Source of the DNA: Thermopolyspora sp040678635
Lineage (GTDB): Bacteria > Actinomycetota > Actinomycetes > Streptosporangiales > Streptosporangiaceae
NCBI RefSeq assembly: GCF_040678635.1
Contig: NZ_JBFATZ010000016.1
Coordinates: 124,001 to 188,000, forward strand
Length of the DNA stretch: 64,000 nt
Direction: 5' to 3'
Both the position numbers and the translations under genes were made by a program. The notes beneath the pieces were generated by a model, which made no database searches, had not been told where the DNA came from, and worked only from the letters and a program-made list of their open reading frames with translations. Of the stretch, positions 52,901 to 61,906 are shown in pieces (the stretch's first letter is position 1; each line of letters starts with the position of its first letter).

Positions 52901-54958
52901 ATGCTCCTGGAACGACGCCTCAACGCGGCCCGTGATCGTCTCTTCAAAGGAAGATCGTCGGAATTGGCGCTCTTCCGCTCGGCGTTGGTGGGCGATCCGA
53001 CCGGATCCGGGCCGACGGCTCCGTTCGCCGTGCTCTATGTGTACGGTCCCGGCGGAATCGGCAAGTCGGCGCTGCTGCGGCGTTTCGCCGAGGAGGCGCG
53101 TGCGTCCGGCCGCCGTGTCGTGCAGATCGACGCCCGCGTCCTCGACGCCTCGCCGGCCGCGTTCGAGTCGGCGGTGGGCGACCTCACCCCGGACCCGGCC
53201 ACGGGGGGCCGCGGCGCGGTGGTGCTGGTCGACACCTTCGAGCGCCTCCGGCGTCTTGAGACCTGGCTGCGTGAGCGCTACCTGCCCCGGCTGCCCACCG
53301 GCGTGCTCGTGGTGCTCGCGAGCCGCCACACCCCCGAAGCCGGCTGGTGCGCCGACCCGGGCTGGGCGGAGGCGCTGCGGGTGATGCCGCTGCGCAACCT
53401 GTCGCCCGACGACGCCACCGCGCTGCTCGACGCCCGTGGCGTGCCCGCACGGCTGCACCGGCAACTGCTGGCGTTCACCGGCGGGCATCCGCTGGCGCTC
53501 AACCTCGCCGCGGAACTCGCCGCCCAGGACGACGGCGACATGCTGTCCTGGACGCCCACCCAGAACGTGGTCGAAAGGCTGCTGCCCCGCCTCGTCGGCG
53601 ACGTACCCTCCCCCTCGCACCGGTACGCCCTGGAGGTGTGCGCGCACGTCCGCACCACCACCGAGGAACTGCTGCGGGCCGTGGGCGTGGACGACCCGGC
53701 CGCCATGTTCGAGTGGCTGCGCGGCCTGCCGTTCGTGGAGTCCGGACGGCACGGCCTGTACCCGCACGACGTCGTCCGGGAGGCGCTCGACGCCGACCTG
53801 CGCTGGCGCGACCCGCAAGGCTACGAGCTCATGCACCGCCGCATCCGCGCGCACCTGGTCGCACGGGCCAAGGCCGCACGCGGGCAGGCCGTGCTGCCGG
53901 CCATGGGCGCCCTCAACTACCTGCGCCGCTACGGCCGGATCCCGTTCCCCTTCCAGGACTCCGGCCGCGAGGACGAGATGTTCGAGGACCATCCGCGGCC
54001 CGGCGACATCCCGGCCATGCTGGCGCTGGCGGCCAGGACCAAGTGGGCGCCCCTGCGGCCCGCCCTCGAATTCTGGCTGGAGCGGCGCATCGACGCGTTC
54101 ACCGTCCTGCGCCGCGTGGGCGCGGACGAGCCGGTGGCGTTCCTGCTCTGGCTGACCCTGGACACCCCCGACGAAACCGAGAACGCCGTGGATCCCGTGG
54201 TCGCGGCGGCGTGGGCGCACTGCCGCGCCACCGGCGGACTCCGGCCCGGCGAGCGCCTGAACGTCGGCCACTTCCTGGTCTACGGGTCGGAGTACCGGCC
54301 GCCGTCCCCCGTACAGGACCTGTTCCAGCAGCGGCTGATGGCCAACGCCGTCGCGGCCGAACGCGTGGCCCTCACGTACGTGGTGACGGCGGTGCCCGAG
54401 TTCTGGCAACCGCTGATGCGGTACTTCGACCACGAGCTCGCCGTCACCGCCCCCGTCGACGGCATCGGCTACGGGCTGTTCGCCCACGACTGGCGGACCA
54501 TCCCCCTGGCCGAGTGGCTCGACCGAATGGAGTCGTGGGAGCTGTTCGGCGGCCACGGACGGGCCGCCACCCCCGCGCCCGAACTCGCCGTCCTGTCCCG
54601 GCCGGAGTTCGACACCGCCGTACGGCAGGCGCTGCGGCACTGGCGCGACCGGACCGCGCTCGCCGACAACCCCCTGACCCGCAGCCGCGTGGTGCGGCAC
54701 GGCGGCGACGGCGACGCCGTCAAACTGCTGCGGGACCTGCTGGTGGAAGCGGTGGACACGCTCAGCGACGACCCGCGCACCGCCAAGTTGCACCGCGCGC
54801 TGACGACCACCTACTTCCACCGGGTGCCGACCCAGGAGGCCGCCGCCGAACGGCTGAGCCTTCCGTACAGCACCTACCGCAGGCACCTGCACCAGGGCGT
54901 GACGAGGGTCTGCGACCTGCTCTGGCACCGGGAAATGCACGGCCTCCCGGCATCCTGA
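52901..54958 (+). CDS. P-loop (STAND-like) ATPase with C-terminal helix-turn-helix
   Basis: A 685-residue protein. Residues ~15-200 are an NTPase domain with Walker A YVYGPGGIGKSALLRRFA, Walker B AVVLVDTFERLR and VVLASRH. Residues ~200-600 are helical. Residues ~640-675 (TQEAAAERLSLPYSTYRRHL) form a helix-turn-helix like a sigma-factor region 4. Such STAND-like proteins are signalling switches that may control transcription. Its trigger and targets are unknown. No operon partner is apparent. Confidence 0.78.
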   Translation: MLLERRLNAARDRLFKGRSSELALFRSALVGDPTGSGPTAPFAVLYVYGPGGIGKSALLRRFAEEARASGRRVVQIDARVLDASPAAFESAVGDLTPDPATGGRGAVVLVDTFERLRRLETWLRERYLPRLPTGVLVVLASRHTPEAGWCADPGWAEALRVMPLRNLSPDDATALLDARGVPARLHRQLLAFTGGHPLALNLAAELAAQDDGDMLSWTPTQNVVERLLPRLVGDVPSPSHRYALEVCAHVRTTTEELLRAVGVDDPAAMFEWLRGLPFVESGRHGLYPHDVVREALDADLRWRDPQGYELMHRRIRAHLVARAKAARGQAVLPAMGALNYLRRYGRIPFPFQDSGREDEMFEDHPRPGDIPAMLALAARTKWAPLRPALEFWLERRIDAFTVLRRVGADEPVAFLLWLTLDTPDETENAVDPVVAAAWAHCRATGGLRPGERLNVGHFLVYGSEYRPPSPVQDLFQQRLMANAVAAERVALTYVVTAVPEFWQPLMRYFDHELAVTAPVDGIGYGLFAHDWRTIPLAEWLDRMESWELFGGHGRAATPAPELAVLSRPEFDTAVRQALRHWRDRTALADNPLTRSRVVRHGGDGDAVKLLRDLLVEAVDTLSDDPRTAKLHRALTTTYFHRVPTQEAAAERLSLPYSTYRRHLHQGVTRVCDLLWHREMHGLPAS

Positions 54959-55060
54959 GCGGGCATAGGGACCAAGGGTGGGCGAGCACCCGATAAACCG
55001 CCCACACTTCTCCACACCCCCCGAACGCCGTCGTCGACGCCGACCGAAACGCTTCACACC

Positions 55061-55099
55061 GGCTCGGCTTACACCAGCTCGGCTTACACCAGCTCGGCC
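55061..55099. repeat. 15-bp repeats at the osmC-like gene end
   Basis: GGCTCGGCTTACACC, AGCTCGGCTTACACC and a partial third copy run across the stop codon of the OsmC-like gene (minus strand). Confidence 0.88.
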
Positions 55100-55500
55100 T
55101 TGACCGTGATCGGCACCGCGCTGAGCGCCTTGAACATCGGGCACGCCGCCTTCGCCGTCTCGATGTACGCGGCGAACTCCTCAATGGGCAGGCCGGGCAC
55201 GACGGCACGCGTCGTCAGCACGATCTTCTTGATCTCCGGCTCTTCGTCCAAGGTCACCGTGGCGACGGTCTCCACCGACTCGGCCGGGCGGCCGACCGCC
55301 GCCAGAACGTTGGCCAGGAACATCGAGAAGGATCCCGCCTGCGCGGCCGCGAGCAACTCTTCGGGGTTGGTGCCCGGCGCCTGCTGAAAACGTGAGCCGA
55401 AGCCGTAGAACCCCTCGAAGGATCCCGACTCCACGGCGACCGAGCCGATGCCGTCCTGAATGTCGCCCTTCCACAGGGCGATGGATGTGCGTGATGGCAT
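55084..55500 (-). CDS. OsmC-family protein lacking the first redox cysteine
   Basis: The 138-residue protein is an OsmC homologue (SIALWKGDIQDGIGSV; APGTNPEELLAAAQAGSFSM; KAACPMFKALSAVPITVKAE). OsmC proteins detoxify organic hydroperoxides with two cysteines. The second is present in AACPMF, but the first, expected in HAGCFSM, is serine here (QAGSFSM), and the preceding histidine is glutamine. Peroxidase activity of the usual kind is therefore unlikely; it may bind a ligand instead. Start is the ATG at 55500; longer readings add unrelated residues. Confidence 0.82.
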   Translation of the reverse strand: MPSRTSIALWKGDIQDGIGSVAVESGSFEGFYGFGSRFQQAPGTNPEELLAAAQAGSFSMFLANVLAAVGRPAESVETVATVTLDEEPEIKKIVLTTRAVVPGLPIEEFAAYIETAKAACPMFKALSAVPITVKAELV

Positions 55501-55744
55501 ATCCCGACAATGGCGACTCCCACCGCCCGAACACCAGCCCATCCCTCGCCCACTTTCCGCTCATTTCCTCCGCCGTACGGCCCACCCGCGCCCGGCCGTC
55601 AGGCCGATGCGACCAGCGGACCACCGCGCAGGTCGACCGGTCACCGGTCCCCCTCCCGAGTGTCGTTCGCAACAGGAGCTGATCTTCGCGGCGCTAACGA
55701 GCTAGGCTCGTCGCATATACCCCTATTCTGTGGAGTTGCCGCAA

Positions 55745-56560
55745 ATGACCGAAGATTTCCCCCCAAACAGCGATTCGCCGTCGCTCGACACCCACATCGC
55801 GCACTCCGCCCGCGTGTGGAACTACATCCTCGGCGGCAAGGACAACTACCCCGCGGACCGGGAAGCGGGCGACCTGATCCTGAAGATGTTCCCTGATTTC
55901 GCACGTATCGCCCGCTTGCAGCGATACTTCCTGCATCGGGCGGTCCGCTTCCTGACGGCCGAGGCCGGAATCCGGCAATTCCTGGATATCGGAACCGGCC
56001 TGCCCACCCACGACAACACGCACGAGGTCGCCCAGCGAATCGCGCCGTCATCTCGGATCGTGTACGTCGACAACGATCCCATCGTCCTGATCCACGCTCG
56101 CGCCCTGCTGACCAGCGCCCCGGAGGGCGTGACCGACTACATCGACGCCGACGTACGCGACCCGGAAAGAATCCTCGAACACGCGGCCCACACCCTCGAC
56201 TTCACCAAGCCCGTCGCCCTCATGATGCTGGGGATCCTGGGCCAGCTCTCCGACGACGACGACCCCGCCGGCATCATCAACCGCCTACTCGCCGACCTAC
56301 CCTCCGGCAGCTACCTGGCACTGAGCGACGGCATCAACACCAACCAGGCCCTGAACGCAGCAATCGCGGCATACAACACCAGATCCGCAAACACCTACCA
56401 CGTACGCACCCCACAACAAATAGCCAGTTTCTTCAATGGCCTGGAGTTGGTGGAACCCGGCGTCGTCGTCACCTCCCGCTGGCGCCCCGACCTCGCCGAC
56501 CTCACCCCCGCCCCCGAACCCGAAGAGGCCTCAATGTGCGGCGTCGCCCGCAAGCCCTAA
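55745..56560 (+). CDS. DUF574-family SAM-dependent methyltransferase
   Basis: The 271-residue protein has the signature of the actinobacterial DUF574/methyltransferase-19 group: ARVWNYILGGKDNYPADREA, then LDIGTGLPTHDNTHEVAQ as the SAM-binding loop, VYVDNDPIVLIHARAL and MMLGILGQLSDDD. These proteins occur in many copies in Streptosporangiaceae and streptomycetes; the substrate is unknown. The ATG at 55745 has GGAG nine bases upstream; a GTG at 55730 is in frame. Confidence 0.88.
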   Translation: MTEDFPPNSDSPSLDTHIAHSARVWNYILGGKDNYPADREAGDLILKMFPDFARIARLQRYFLHRAVRFLTAEAGIRQFLDIGTGLPTHDNTHEVAQRIAPSSRIVYVDNDPIVLIHARALLTSAPEGVTDYIDADVRDPERILEHAAHTLDFTKPVALMMLGILGQLSDDDDPAGIINRLLADLPSGSYLALSDGINTNQALNAAIAAYNTRSANTYHVRTPQQIASFFNGLELVEPGVVVTSRWRPDLADLTPAPEPEEASMCGVARKP

Positions 56561-56706
56561 CCACAAAAATGGCCTGACCAACGAAGCTCTAAGACCTCGG
56601 CCGGTGAGCTGAATGTCCCCTCTCCATACCCAGCAAGGTCGTTGACGGTCTGCAAAGCAAGTGACACGCTTGACGCACCCGGTATCTCGGCGGGGGGACA
56701 GGCTGA

Positions 56707-56976
56707 ATGCGCGATACCTGGAAAGCGGAGACAACCGCCAATTTCCGGCGCCGGTTAGGCCGCTCGATGCGGGAGCTGGGCGGCACCGCCAACACCGACG
56801 GATGTCCCGACCTGTGGGAGATGGACAACGGAGACATCGCCGTGGTGGGCCGTGATGTCACCGCCGCCTACGCCGACAGGCTTCCGGACGACGTCACGAT
56901 CCGCGGCGACGAGCGGCTCGTCATGATTCCTCGCTACCTTCTCACAGCGGCCAAACCGGACATCCCCGATGCTTGA
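56707..56976 (+). CDS. Small partner protein of DUF6879
   Basis: This 89-residue protein (SMRELGGTANTDGCPDLWEM; DNGDIAVVGRDVTAAYADRL) is acidic and without membrane segments. Small proteins of this kind regularly precede DUF6879 genes in actinomycetes, where they are annotated as hypothetical. Its last eight bases overlap the DUF6879 start, indicating coupling. A role in a helix-turn-helix/DUF397-like regulatory system is possible but unproven. Confidence 0.72.
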   Translation: MRDTWKAETTANFRRRLGRSMRELGGTANTDGCPDLWEMDNGDIAVVGRDVTAAYADRLPDDVTIRGDERLVMIPRYLLTAAKPDIPDA

Positions 56977-57619
56977 CCGTCTCACCGAACTGCCCGCCCA
57001 GACGCTGGGCCTCGAAGAATACCGAGCTGATTTCCGCAATCATTTCTGGAAGATCGACGTCTCCTGGAAACTCGAACGCCAGATCGCGTTCAAGGAGCCC
57101 GACTCGCCCAGCTGGACGGCCATGGCGGAAGGCGACTGGAACAAGGCTCTCCTACTGGCCGAGGAATTGCGCACCCCCAGAACGGCCCACCAACGGGACC
57201 TGGACCGCAGCGGCATCGTGCAACGACGGATTCGATTCGTTTCCCGACCGCTGACTCCGTACCTGCAATGGGAACTCAACGTCCTCAGGATCTGGGCGGA
57301 ACTGGGAGAGCAAATCCGGATTCTCCCCGAGGACACAATCGGGCATCTCGAGGCGAAGCGGCAGCTTCCCGAGGTCCTGGTGCTCGGCGACCGGTCACCT
57401 ACCCAGGTGATGTACGTCATCCGGTACGTCGACGGCGTCCTGGCGGGAGCACAAAAATTCACCGAACCCAACCTCATCGACACTTGCCGCAAGGAGATCG
57501 CCTCCCTATGGCGTCAGGGAGAGGAGATCCTGCCCTACTTCGATCGTGAGGTAGCCCACCTACCCCCTCCCACTTCGCCCCCTCCCACTCCGCCCCCTCC
57601 CACTCCGCGGGGGGTATGA
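56969..57619 (+). CDS. DUF6879 family protein
   Basis: The 216-residue product matches DUF6879: EEYRADFRNHFWKIDVSWKL, FKEPDSPSWTAMAEGDW, RRIRFVSRPLTPYLQWELNV and MYVIRYVDGVLAG. The family is of unknown function and usually lies beside XRE or DUF397 proteins. The last 15 residues are a Pro/Thr tail made by three 15-bp repeats. Its stop overlaps the ATG of the next gene. Confidence 0.82.
   Translation: MLDRLTELPAQTLGLEEYRADFRNHFWKIDVSWKLERQIAFKEPDSPSWTAMAEGDWNKALLLAEELRTPRTAHQRDLDRSGIVQRRIRFVSRPLTPYLQWELNVLRIWAELGEQIRILPEDTIGHLEAKRQLPEVLVLGDRSPTQVMYVIRYVDGVLAGAQKFTEPNLIDTCRKEIASLWRQGEEILPYFDREVAHLPPPTSPPPTPPPPTPRGV
57563..57607. repeat. Three 15-bp repeats at the DUF6879 gene end
   Basis: CCCCCTCCCACTTCG followed by two copies of CCCCCTCCCACTCCG. 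They encode the PPTSPPPTPPPPTP tail of the DUF6879 protein. Confidence 0.9.
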
Positions 57620-58461
57620 AGGGCGGCATGACCGCCCAGCACCTTCCGCGACGCCCCGATTCGCGGCCCCGCGCGCGTCTCTCCCTCCGCCCGCTCATTC
57701 TTCTGCTGACAGTGCTTCTGGTGCTGTTATCGGTTGCCTTGGTGGTGCTCTCGCCGTTCGCGCTTGATGCGTCGGGCGATGACCGGGAGTGGGCCCGGAG
57801 AAGCGAAATCGGGCAGACGTACGGAGCGGCGGCGGCACTGCTGTCCGTGCTCGCTCTGGCGGCGATCGGTGTCTCCCTGGTACTGCAGGCCCGAGAGGCG
57901 AAGATCGCACGAGAACAGGCCTCGCGGGCCACCCACACCGAGTTGCTGTTCATGGCGATGGAGGACCCCATGTATCGCGAATGCTGGGGCCCGTTCACCA
58001 CGGCGCAGGACGAACGCGAATTCAAACAGCAGCTCTACACGAACCTCATCGTTTCCTACTGGCAGAGCCGGTACGAACTCGGGACCTTCACCGAGGAACA
58101 TCTGCGGCACGGCGCCGGCACACTGTTCATGGGACAACCCGGCAGGAGCTTCTGGGAGCAGGCCAGAGAGCCGCGGATGAGAACCTCGCGAACCCGCAAG
58201 GCGAGACGGTTCCACACGATCCTCGATGAGGAGTACCGCAAAGCCGTGGCCGCCGTGCCGACGCTGCCGAGTGCACTGCGGGCGCGGGCGGGCCGCAGCC
58301 CTCGCGTCTCGGTCCTGTTGCGCGGGATCGCCGACCTGGTCGAGAGACGGTCTTCGGCGCGCAGTGGAGCCCGGCGGGGACGGACGCGCTCCGGGGACGC
58401 CGTGGCTCCCACCGCCCAGACTCGTACCGCCGCGGATCGCGGCATCGGCCGGAAGGGCTGA
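57616..58461 (+). CDS. DUF6082-like membrane protein
   Basis: A 281-residue protein with two membrane helices (LILLLTVLLVLLSVALVVL at ~28 and AAALLSVLALAAIGVSLVL at ~75) and a cytoplasmic part with AREQASRATHTELLFMAMED, YRECWGPF and LIVSYWQSRYELGTFTEEHL, as in DUF6082. The C-terminal 60 residues are Arg/Ala-rich and likely disordered. The family is restricted to actinomycetes and its role is unknown. The ATG at 57616 overlaps the DUF6879 stop; an ATG at 57628 has AAGGG just upstream and is an alternative. Confidence 0.78.
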   Translation: MKGGMTAQHLPRRPDSRPRARLSLRPLILLLTVLLVLLSVALVVLSPFALDASGDDREWARRSEIGQTYGAAAALLSVLALAAIGVSLVLQAREAKIAREQASRATHTELLFMAMEDPMYRECWGPFTTAQDEREFKQQLYTNLIVSYWQSRYELGTFTEEHLRHGAGTLFMGQPGRSFWEQAREPRMRTSRTRKARRFHTILDEEYRKAVAAVPTLPSALRARAGRSPRVSVLLRGIADLVERRSSARSGARRGRTRSGDAVAPTAQTRTAADRGIGRKG

Positions 58462-58517
58462 CGCCACGGCCGAAGCCGGACCCCGCCGGGCCGTCCCTTC
58501 TCCGTCACCGGGAAAGG

Positions 58518-58548
58518 TCGACGGCGCTCCGGTTCGGAGCGCCGTCGA
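58518..58548. terminator. Strong bidirectional hairpin terminator
   Basis: TCGACGGCGCTCCG (58518-58531) and CGGAGCGCCGTCGA (58535-58548) pair perfectly over 14 bp with a GTT loop, between two convergent genes. A second stem, GAGCCTC/GAGGCTC, follows at 58569-58588. Confidence 0.85.
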
Positions 58549-58597
58549 GGGCGAACCTCCGCTTTGGGGAGCCTCGTTGGGGAGGCTCGGTGGTGGC

Positions 58598-59437
58598 TTA
58601 GCGGAAGTCCTCCAGGGCTGTGGCCAGGGGCTCCAGGATGGTGGGCGGTGCGCCGTGAGGCAGGTTCATGATGGCGATGTCCGCGCCTGCTTCGCGGTAG
58701 GCGGCGACCTTTTCCAGGGCCGGGCCGAGGTCGCCGTCGGTGGGGAGCATCACGTTGACCGAGCACTCGATTTCGGAGGGGGCGCGGCCGATGGTGGCGC
58801 AGTGGTCGAGGAGGATCTTCTTGAGGGAGGACCACTCTTCGACGGTCTGCGTGATGGCGTTCCACTGCTGGGCCCATTTGGCGACGGCGAGGAGGGTGCG
58901 CTTGGGGCCCTTGCCGCCGATGGTGATGGGCGGGTGGGGCCGCTGGATCGGCTTGGGCTCGGAGCGGGCGTGGGTGATCTTGTAGTACTGGCCGTCGAAG
59001 TCGGTGTACTCCTGGGAGAGGAGGCCGATGATGATTTGGACGCCCTCGTCGAAGCGGTCGAAGCGCTCCTTGAGTGGGGGCAGGGTGATGCCGTAGGCGT
59101 CGCATTCCATCTGGTTCCAGGCTGCGCCGACGCCGAGGTCGAGGCGGCCGTTGCTGATGATGTCGACGGTGGCGGCCATGTTGGCGAGGACGGCCGGGTG
59201 GCGGTAGATCATGCCGGTGACCTGGCAGCCGATGCGGATGCGGCGGGTGGCCTGGGCGAGGGCGGCCAGGGAGGTCCAGCCTTCCAGGTTGGGGCCGTTG
59301 AGGTCGCCGGTGAGCGGGTAGAAGTGGTCCCAGTTCCAGGCGCTCTCGAAGATGGGGATGTCGTCGGCGGCGACCCACAGGTCAAGCATCTGCTGCCAGG
59401 TCTGGTGCTCCGGACGCGTCTTGATGCCGAATCGCAT
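58598..59437 (-). CDS. LLM-class F420-dependent oxidoreductase
   Basis: This 279-residue luciferase-like protein has MRFGIKTRPEHQTWQQML, FESAWNWDHFYPLTGD, TRRIRIGCQVTGMIYRHPAV and MAATVDIISNGRLDLGVGAA, the signature of F420-dependent members. It is the last gene of the protocatechuate 4,5-cleavage operon, 145 bases after ligC, and might process a ring or side chain feeding the pathway. The start at 59437 has AGAGG upstream and begins at the first strand. The substrate is unknown. Confidence 0.85.
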   Translation of the reverse strand: MRFGIKTRPEHQTWQQMLDLWVAADDIPIFESAWNWDHFYPLTGDLNGPNLEGWTSLAALAQATRRIRIGCQVTGMIYRHPAVLANMAATVDIISNGRLDLGVGAAWNQMECDAYGITLPPLKERFDRFDEGVQIIIGLLSQEYTDFDGQYYKITHARSEPKPIQRPHPPITIGGKGPKRTLLAVAKWAQQWNAITQTVEEWSSLKKILLDHCATIGRAPSEIECSVNVMLPTDGDLGPALEKVAAYREAGADIAIMNLPHGAPPTILEPLATALEDFR

Positions 59438-59582
59438 GCGGGACCTCTCTTCGCTTGGCCGAGTCCGCCGAGCCGGGCCGGGACGGGCGCCGGCTCGGCG
59501 GCTTAGCGTTCTTCCGGTCGATCGGGTTGGCACATTACCGGACAAAGCACGTCGTCCGGGTAGCCCGGCCCGGGCGTCGCGG

Positions 59583-60533
59583 CTACTGCTGGGTGGCGAG
59601 TTGCTGCTCCAGGTCGCCGAGGACCTTGTAGCAGGCGAGCACCGAGGACACCGAGGCGTTGGGCTCGCGGCCCTCCTGGATGGCGGAGATGAACTCGCGG
59701 TCCTGAAGTTCGATGCCGTTGGTGGAGACGGCGACCTTGGAGACGTCGATGGGCTCCTCGCGGCCGTTGACGAGGTCGTCGTAGCGGGCGATGTAGGTGC
59801 CGTTGTCGCAGATGTAGCGGAAGAACGTGCCGAGGGGGCCGTCGTTGTTGAAGCTGAGCGACAGGGTGCAGATCTTGCCGTGCTCGGTGCGGAGCTGGAT
59901 GGACATGTCCATGGCGATGCCGAGCTCGGGGTGGATGGGGCCCTGGATGGCGTTGGCGACCGTCACCTTCTCGCCGGTCTGGTACTGGAACAGGTCCACG
60001 GTGTGCGCGGCGTGGTGCCACAGGAGGTGGTCGGTCCAGCTTCGGGGCTGGCCGAGGGCGTTCATGTTGGTGCGGCGGAAGAAGTAGGTCTGTACGTCCA
60101 TCTGCTGGATGGACAGTTCGCCGGCCAGGATGCGCTGCCGTACCCACTGGTGGGAGGGGTTGAAGCGGCGGGTGTGGCCGACCATGCAGACCAGGCCGGT
60201 CTCCTTCTGGACGCGCTCGACCTGCTGGGCGTCGGCCCAGGAGTCGGCGAGGGGGATCTCCACCTGGACGTGCTTGCCGGCCCGCATCGCGGCGATGGCC
60301 TGGGCGGCGTGCAACTGGGTGGGGGTGCAGAGGATGACGGCGTCGACGTCGTCGCGGGAGAGTGCCTCGTCGAGGTCGGTGGTGGCGTGCGGAGCGCCGT
60401 ACTTGGTGGCCACTTCCTTGGCCTGCTCGATGCGGCGGCTGATCACCGAGGTGACGGTGACGCCGTCGATGGCGCTGAGTGCGTCGAGGTGCTTGATGCC
60501 GAACGCGCCGGCTCCGGCGAGTGCGATACGCAT
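59583..60533 (-). CDS. ligC: 4-carboxy-2-hydroxymuconate-6-semialdehyde dehydrogenase
   Basis: A 316-residue Gfo/Idh/MocA-fold protein with the NADP loop IALAGAGAFGIKHLDALSAI, VILCTPTQLHAAQAIAAMRA and HVQVEIPLADSW, plus MVGHTRRFNPSHQWVRQRI. Length and sequence match LigC, which oxidises the hemiacetal form of the ring-cleavage product to 2-pyrone-4,6-dicarboxylate. Its position between ligB and the LLM gene, downstream of ligJ, ligI and ligA, supports the call. Without context it would be only a generic Gfo/Idh enzyme. Confidence 0.85.
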   Translation of the reverse strand: MRIALAGAGAFGIKHLDALSAIDGVTVTSVISRRIEQAKEVATKYGAPHATTDLDEALSRDDVDAVILCTPTQLHAAQAIAAMRAGKHVQVEIPLADSWADAQQVERVQKETGLVCMVGHTRRFNPSHQWVRQRILAGELSIQQMDVQTYFFRRTNMNALGQPRSWTDHLLWHHAAHTVDLFQYQTGEKVTVANAIQGPIHPELGIAMDMSIQLRTEHGKICTLSLSFNNDGPLGTFFRYICDNGTYIARYDDLVNGREEPIDVSKVAVSTNGIELQDREFISAIQEGREPNASVSSVLACYKVLGDLEQQLATQQ

Positions 60534-60672
60534 GGTGGCTCGTCCTTCTTACTGCTTCGACGGCGCGGACAGGACGGCGTCCGCGGTTCGCGGTCAGGAT
60601 AGGGGCTGATCACGGCCCGGTACGGCGCCGCCCCCGATGGGCGTGGCCCCGTCCGGGCCGCAAGTCCTCGGC

Positions 60673-61515
60673 TCAGGCCGCGGGCTCCCAGACGAGGTGG
60701 CCGACCGCGGTGTTGCTGGCGGGCACGTGGTAGAAGCGGTGCAGTTCCCGGGCCTTGTCGCCCAGCGCGCCCCGCATGATCAGCCACATGATGAGCTCGA
60801 TGCCCTCGGCGCCGGCCTCGCGCAGGTACTCGATGTGCGGCACCTTGGCCAGGTCGGCCGGGTCGTTGAGCAGGCGCTCGACGAACGCGTGGTCCCATTC
60901 CTTGTTGATCAGGCCGGCGCGGGCGCCCTGGATCTGGTGGCTCATGCCGCCGGTGCCCCACACCTGGACGTTGAGGTCCTCGGGGTAGCTTTCGACCGCG
61001 CGGCGGATGGCCTTGCCGAGGTTGAAGCAGCGGTTGCCGGTCGGCTGCGGGTACGTGACGACGTTGACGGCGAGCGGGATGACCTTGGTGGGCCAGGCGG
61101 CGCGGTTGCCGTACACGAGCGACAGCGGCACGGTGAGGCCGTGGTCGACGTCGAGCTCGTTCATCATCGTGATGTCGAACTCGTCGAGGATGAGCGACTG
61201 GGCGATGTGCACGGCGAGGTCCGGGTGGCCCTCGACGACCGGGATGGGCCGCGGGCCGTACCCCTCGTCGCACGGCTGGAACCTGTCGGCGATGCCGAGC
61301 GCGAACGTGGGGATCATCTGCAGGGACATCGCCGAGCCGTGGTCGTTGTAGCAGAGCACGACGACGTCCGGCGGGTTCTCGTCGGCCCACTTCTTGGTCC
61401 ACTCGTACCCGGCGAAGACCGGCTTCCAGTAGTCCTCCTCGGTCTTGCCGAGGTCGATGGCCGCGCCGATCGCGGGCACGTGGCTGGTGGTGACGCCGGC
61501 GGTGATGCGTGCCAT
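60673..61515 (-). CDS. ligB: Protocatechuate 4,5-dioxygenase beta subunit
   Basis: This 280-residue class III extradiol dioxygenase subunit has GVTTSHVPAIG with the iron-binding histidine at residue 12, VVLCYNDHGSAM with the second histidine near 59, and AGAEGIELIMWLIMRGAL with the glutamate. VWGTGGMSHQIQG gives the active-site histidine. It opens the ring of protocatechuate between C4 and C5. The gene starts just one base after ligA, with GGGGAAC within the ligA end as ribosome site. Confidence 0.92.
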   Translation of the reverse strand: MARITAGVTTSHVPAIGAAIDLGKTEEDYWKPVFAGYEWTKKWADENPPDVVVLCYNDHGSAMSLQMIPTFALGIADRFQPCDEGYGPRPIPVVEGHPDLAVHIAQSLILDEFDITMMNELDVDHGLTVPLSLVYGNRAAWPTKVIPLAVNVVTYPQPTGNRCFNLGKAIRRAVESYPEDLNVQVWGTGGMSHQIQGARAGLINKEWDHAFVERLLNDPADLAKVPHIEYLREAGAEGIELIMWLIMRGALGDKARELHRFYHVPASNTAVGHLVWEPAA

Positions 61516-61516
61516 G

Positions 61517-61906
61517 TCAGTTCCCCTTGCTCTTGGAGCGCCAGCCTTCGATGCTGCGGCCGCCGGCCAGCATCATCGCCTGATACTCCTCCACAGACAT
61601 TCCGGTCATGGTGCTGACGGCCTGGACGTAGCTGAGGCCGTCGCTGGCGAAGAGCTTCGCCAGGAAGTAGATGTTGCCGCCAAGATCGAGCAGTTTGCCG
61701 TAGTCGCGGTCGAGGACCGCCTGCTTCTGCTCCTCGGTCATCTTCCATTCGTCCAGGTACGCCCGCTCGTCGGCGTGGAACCTGTCGCGGTTCTCCGCCT
61801 TCATCAGGCTCATGCAGAAGTTGTTGAGGTGGTACCCCCGGCGGGCGCGGTCCGCGGTGAAGATCGTCGTCCCAGGGATGTCATCGATGTCGGAGTAATC
61901 GATCAT
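61517..61906 (-). CDS. ligA: Protocatechuate 4,5-dioxygenase alpha subunit
   Basis: The 129-residue small subunit has TTIFTADRARRGYHLNNFCM, LDRDYGKLLDLGGNIYFLAK and AVSTMTGMSVEEYQAMMLAG, all typical of LigA, which covers the active site of LigB. The ATG at 61906 overlaps the ligI stop (ATGA), so the four genes are tightly coupled; a GTG-like reading from 61918 is less likely. Confidence 0.92.
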   Translation of the reverse strand: MIDYSDIDDIPGTTIFTADRARRGYHLNNFCMSLMKAENRDRFHADERAYLDEWKMTEEQKQAVLDRDYGKLLDLGGNIYFLAKLFASDGLSYVQAVSTMTGMSVEEYQAMMLAGGRSIEGWRSKSKGN

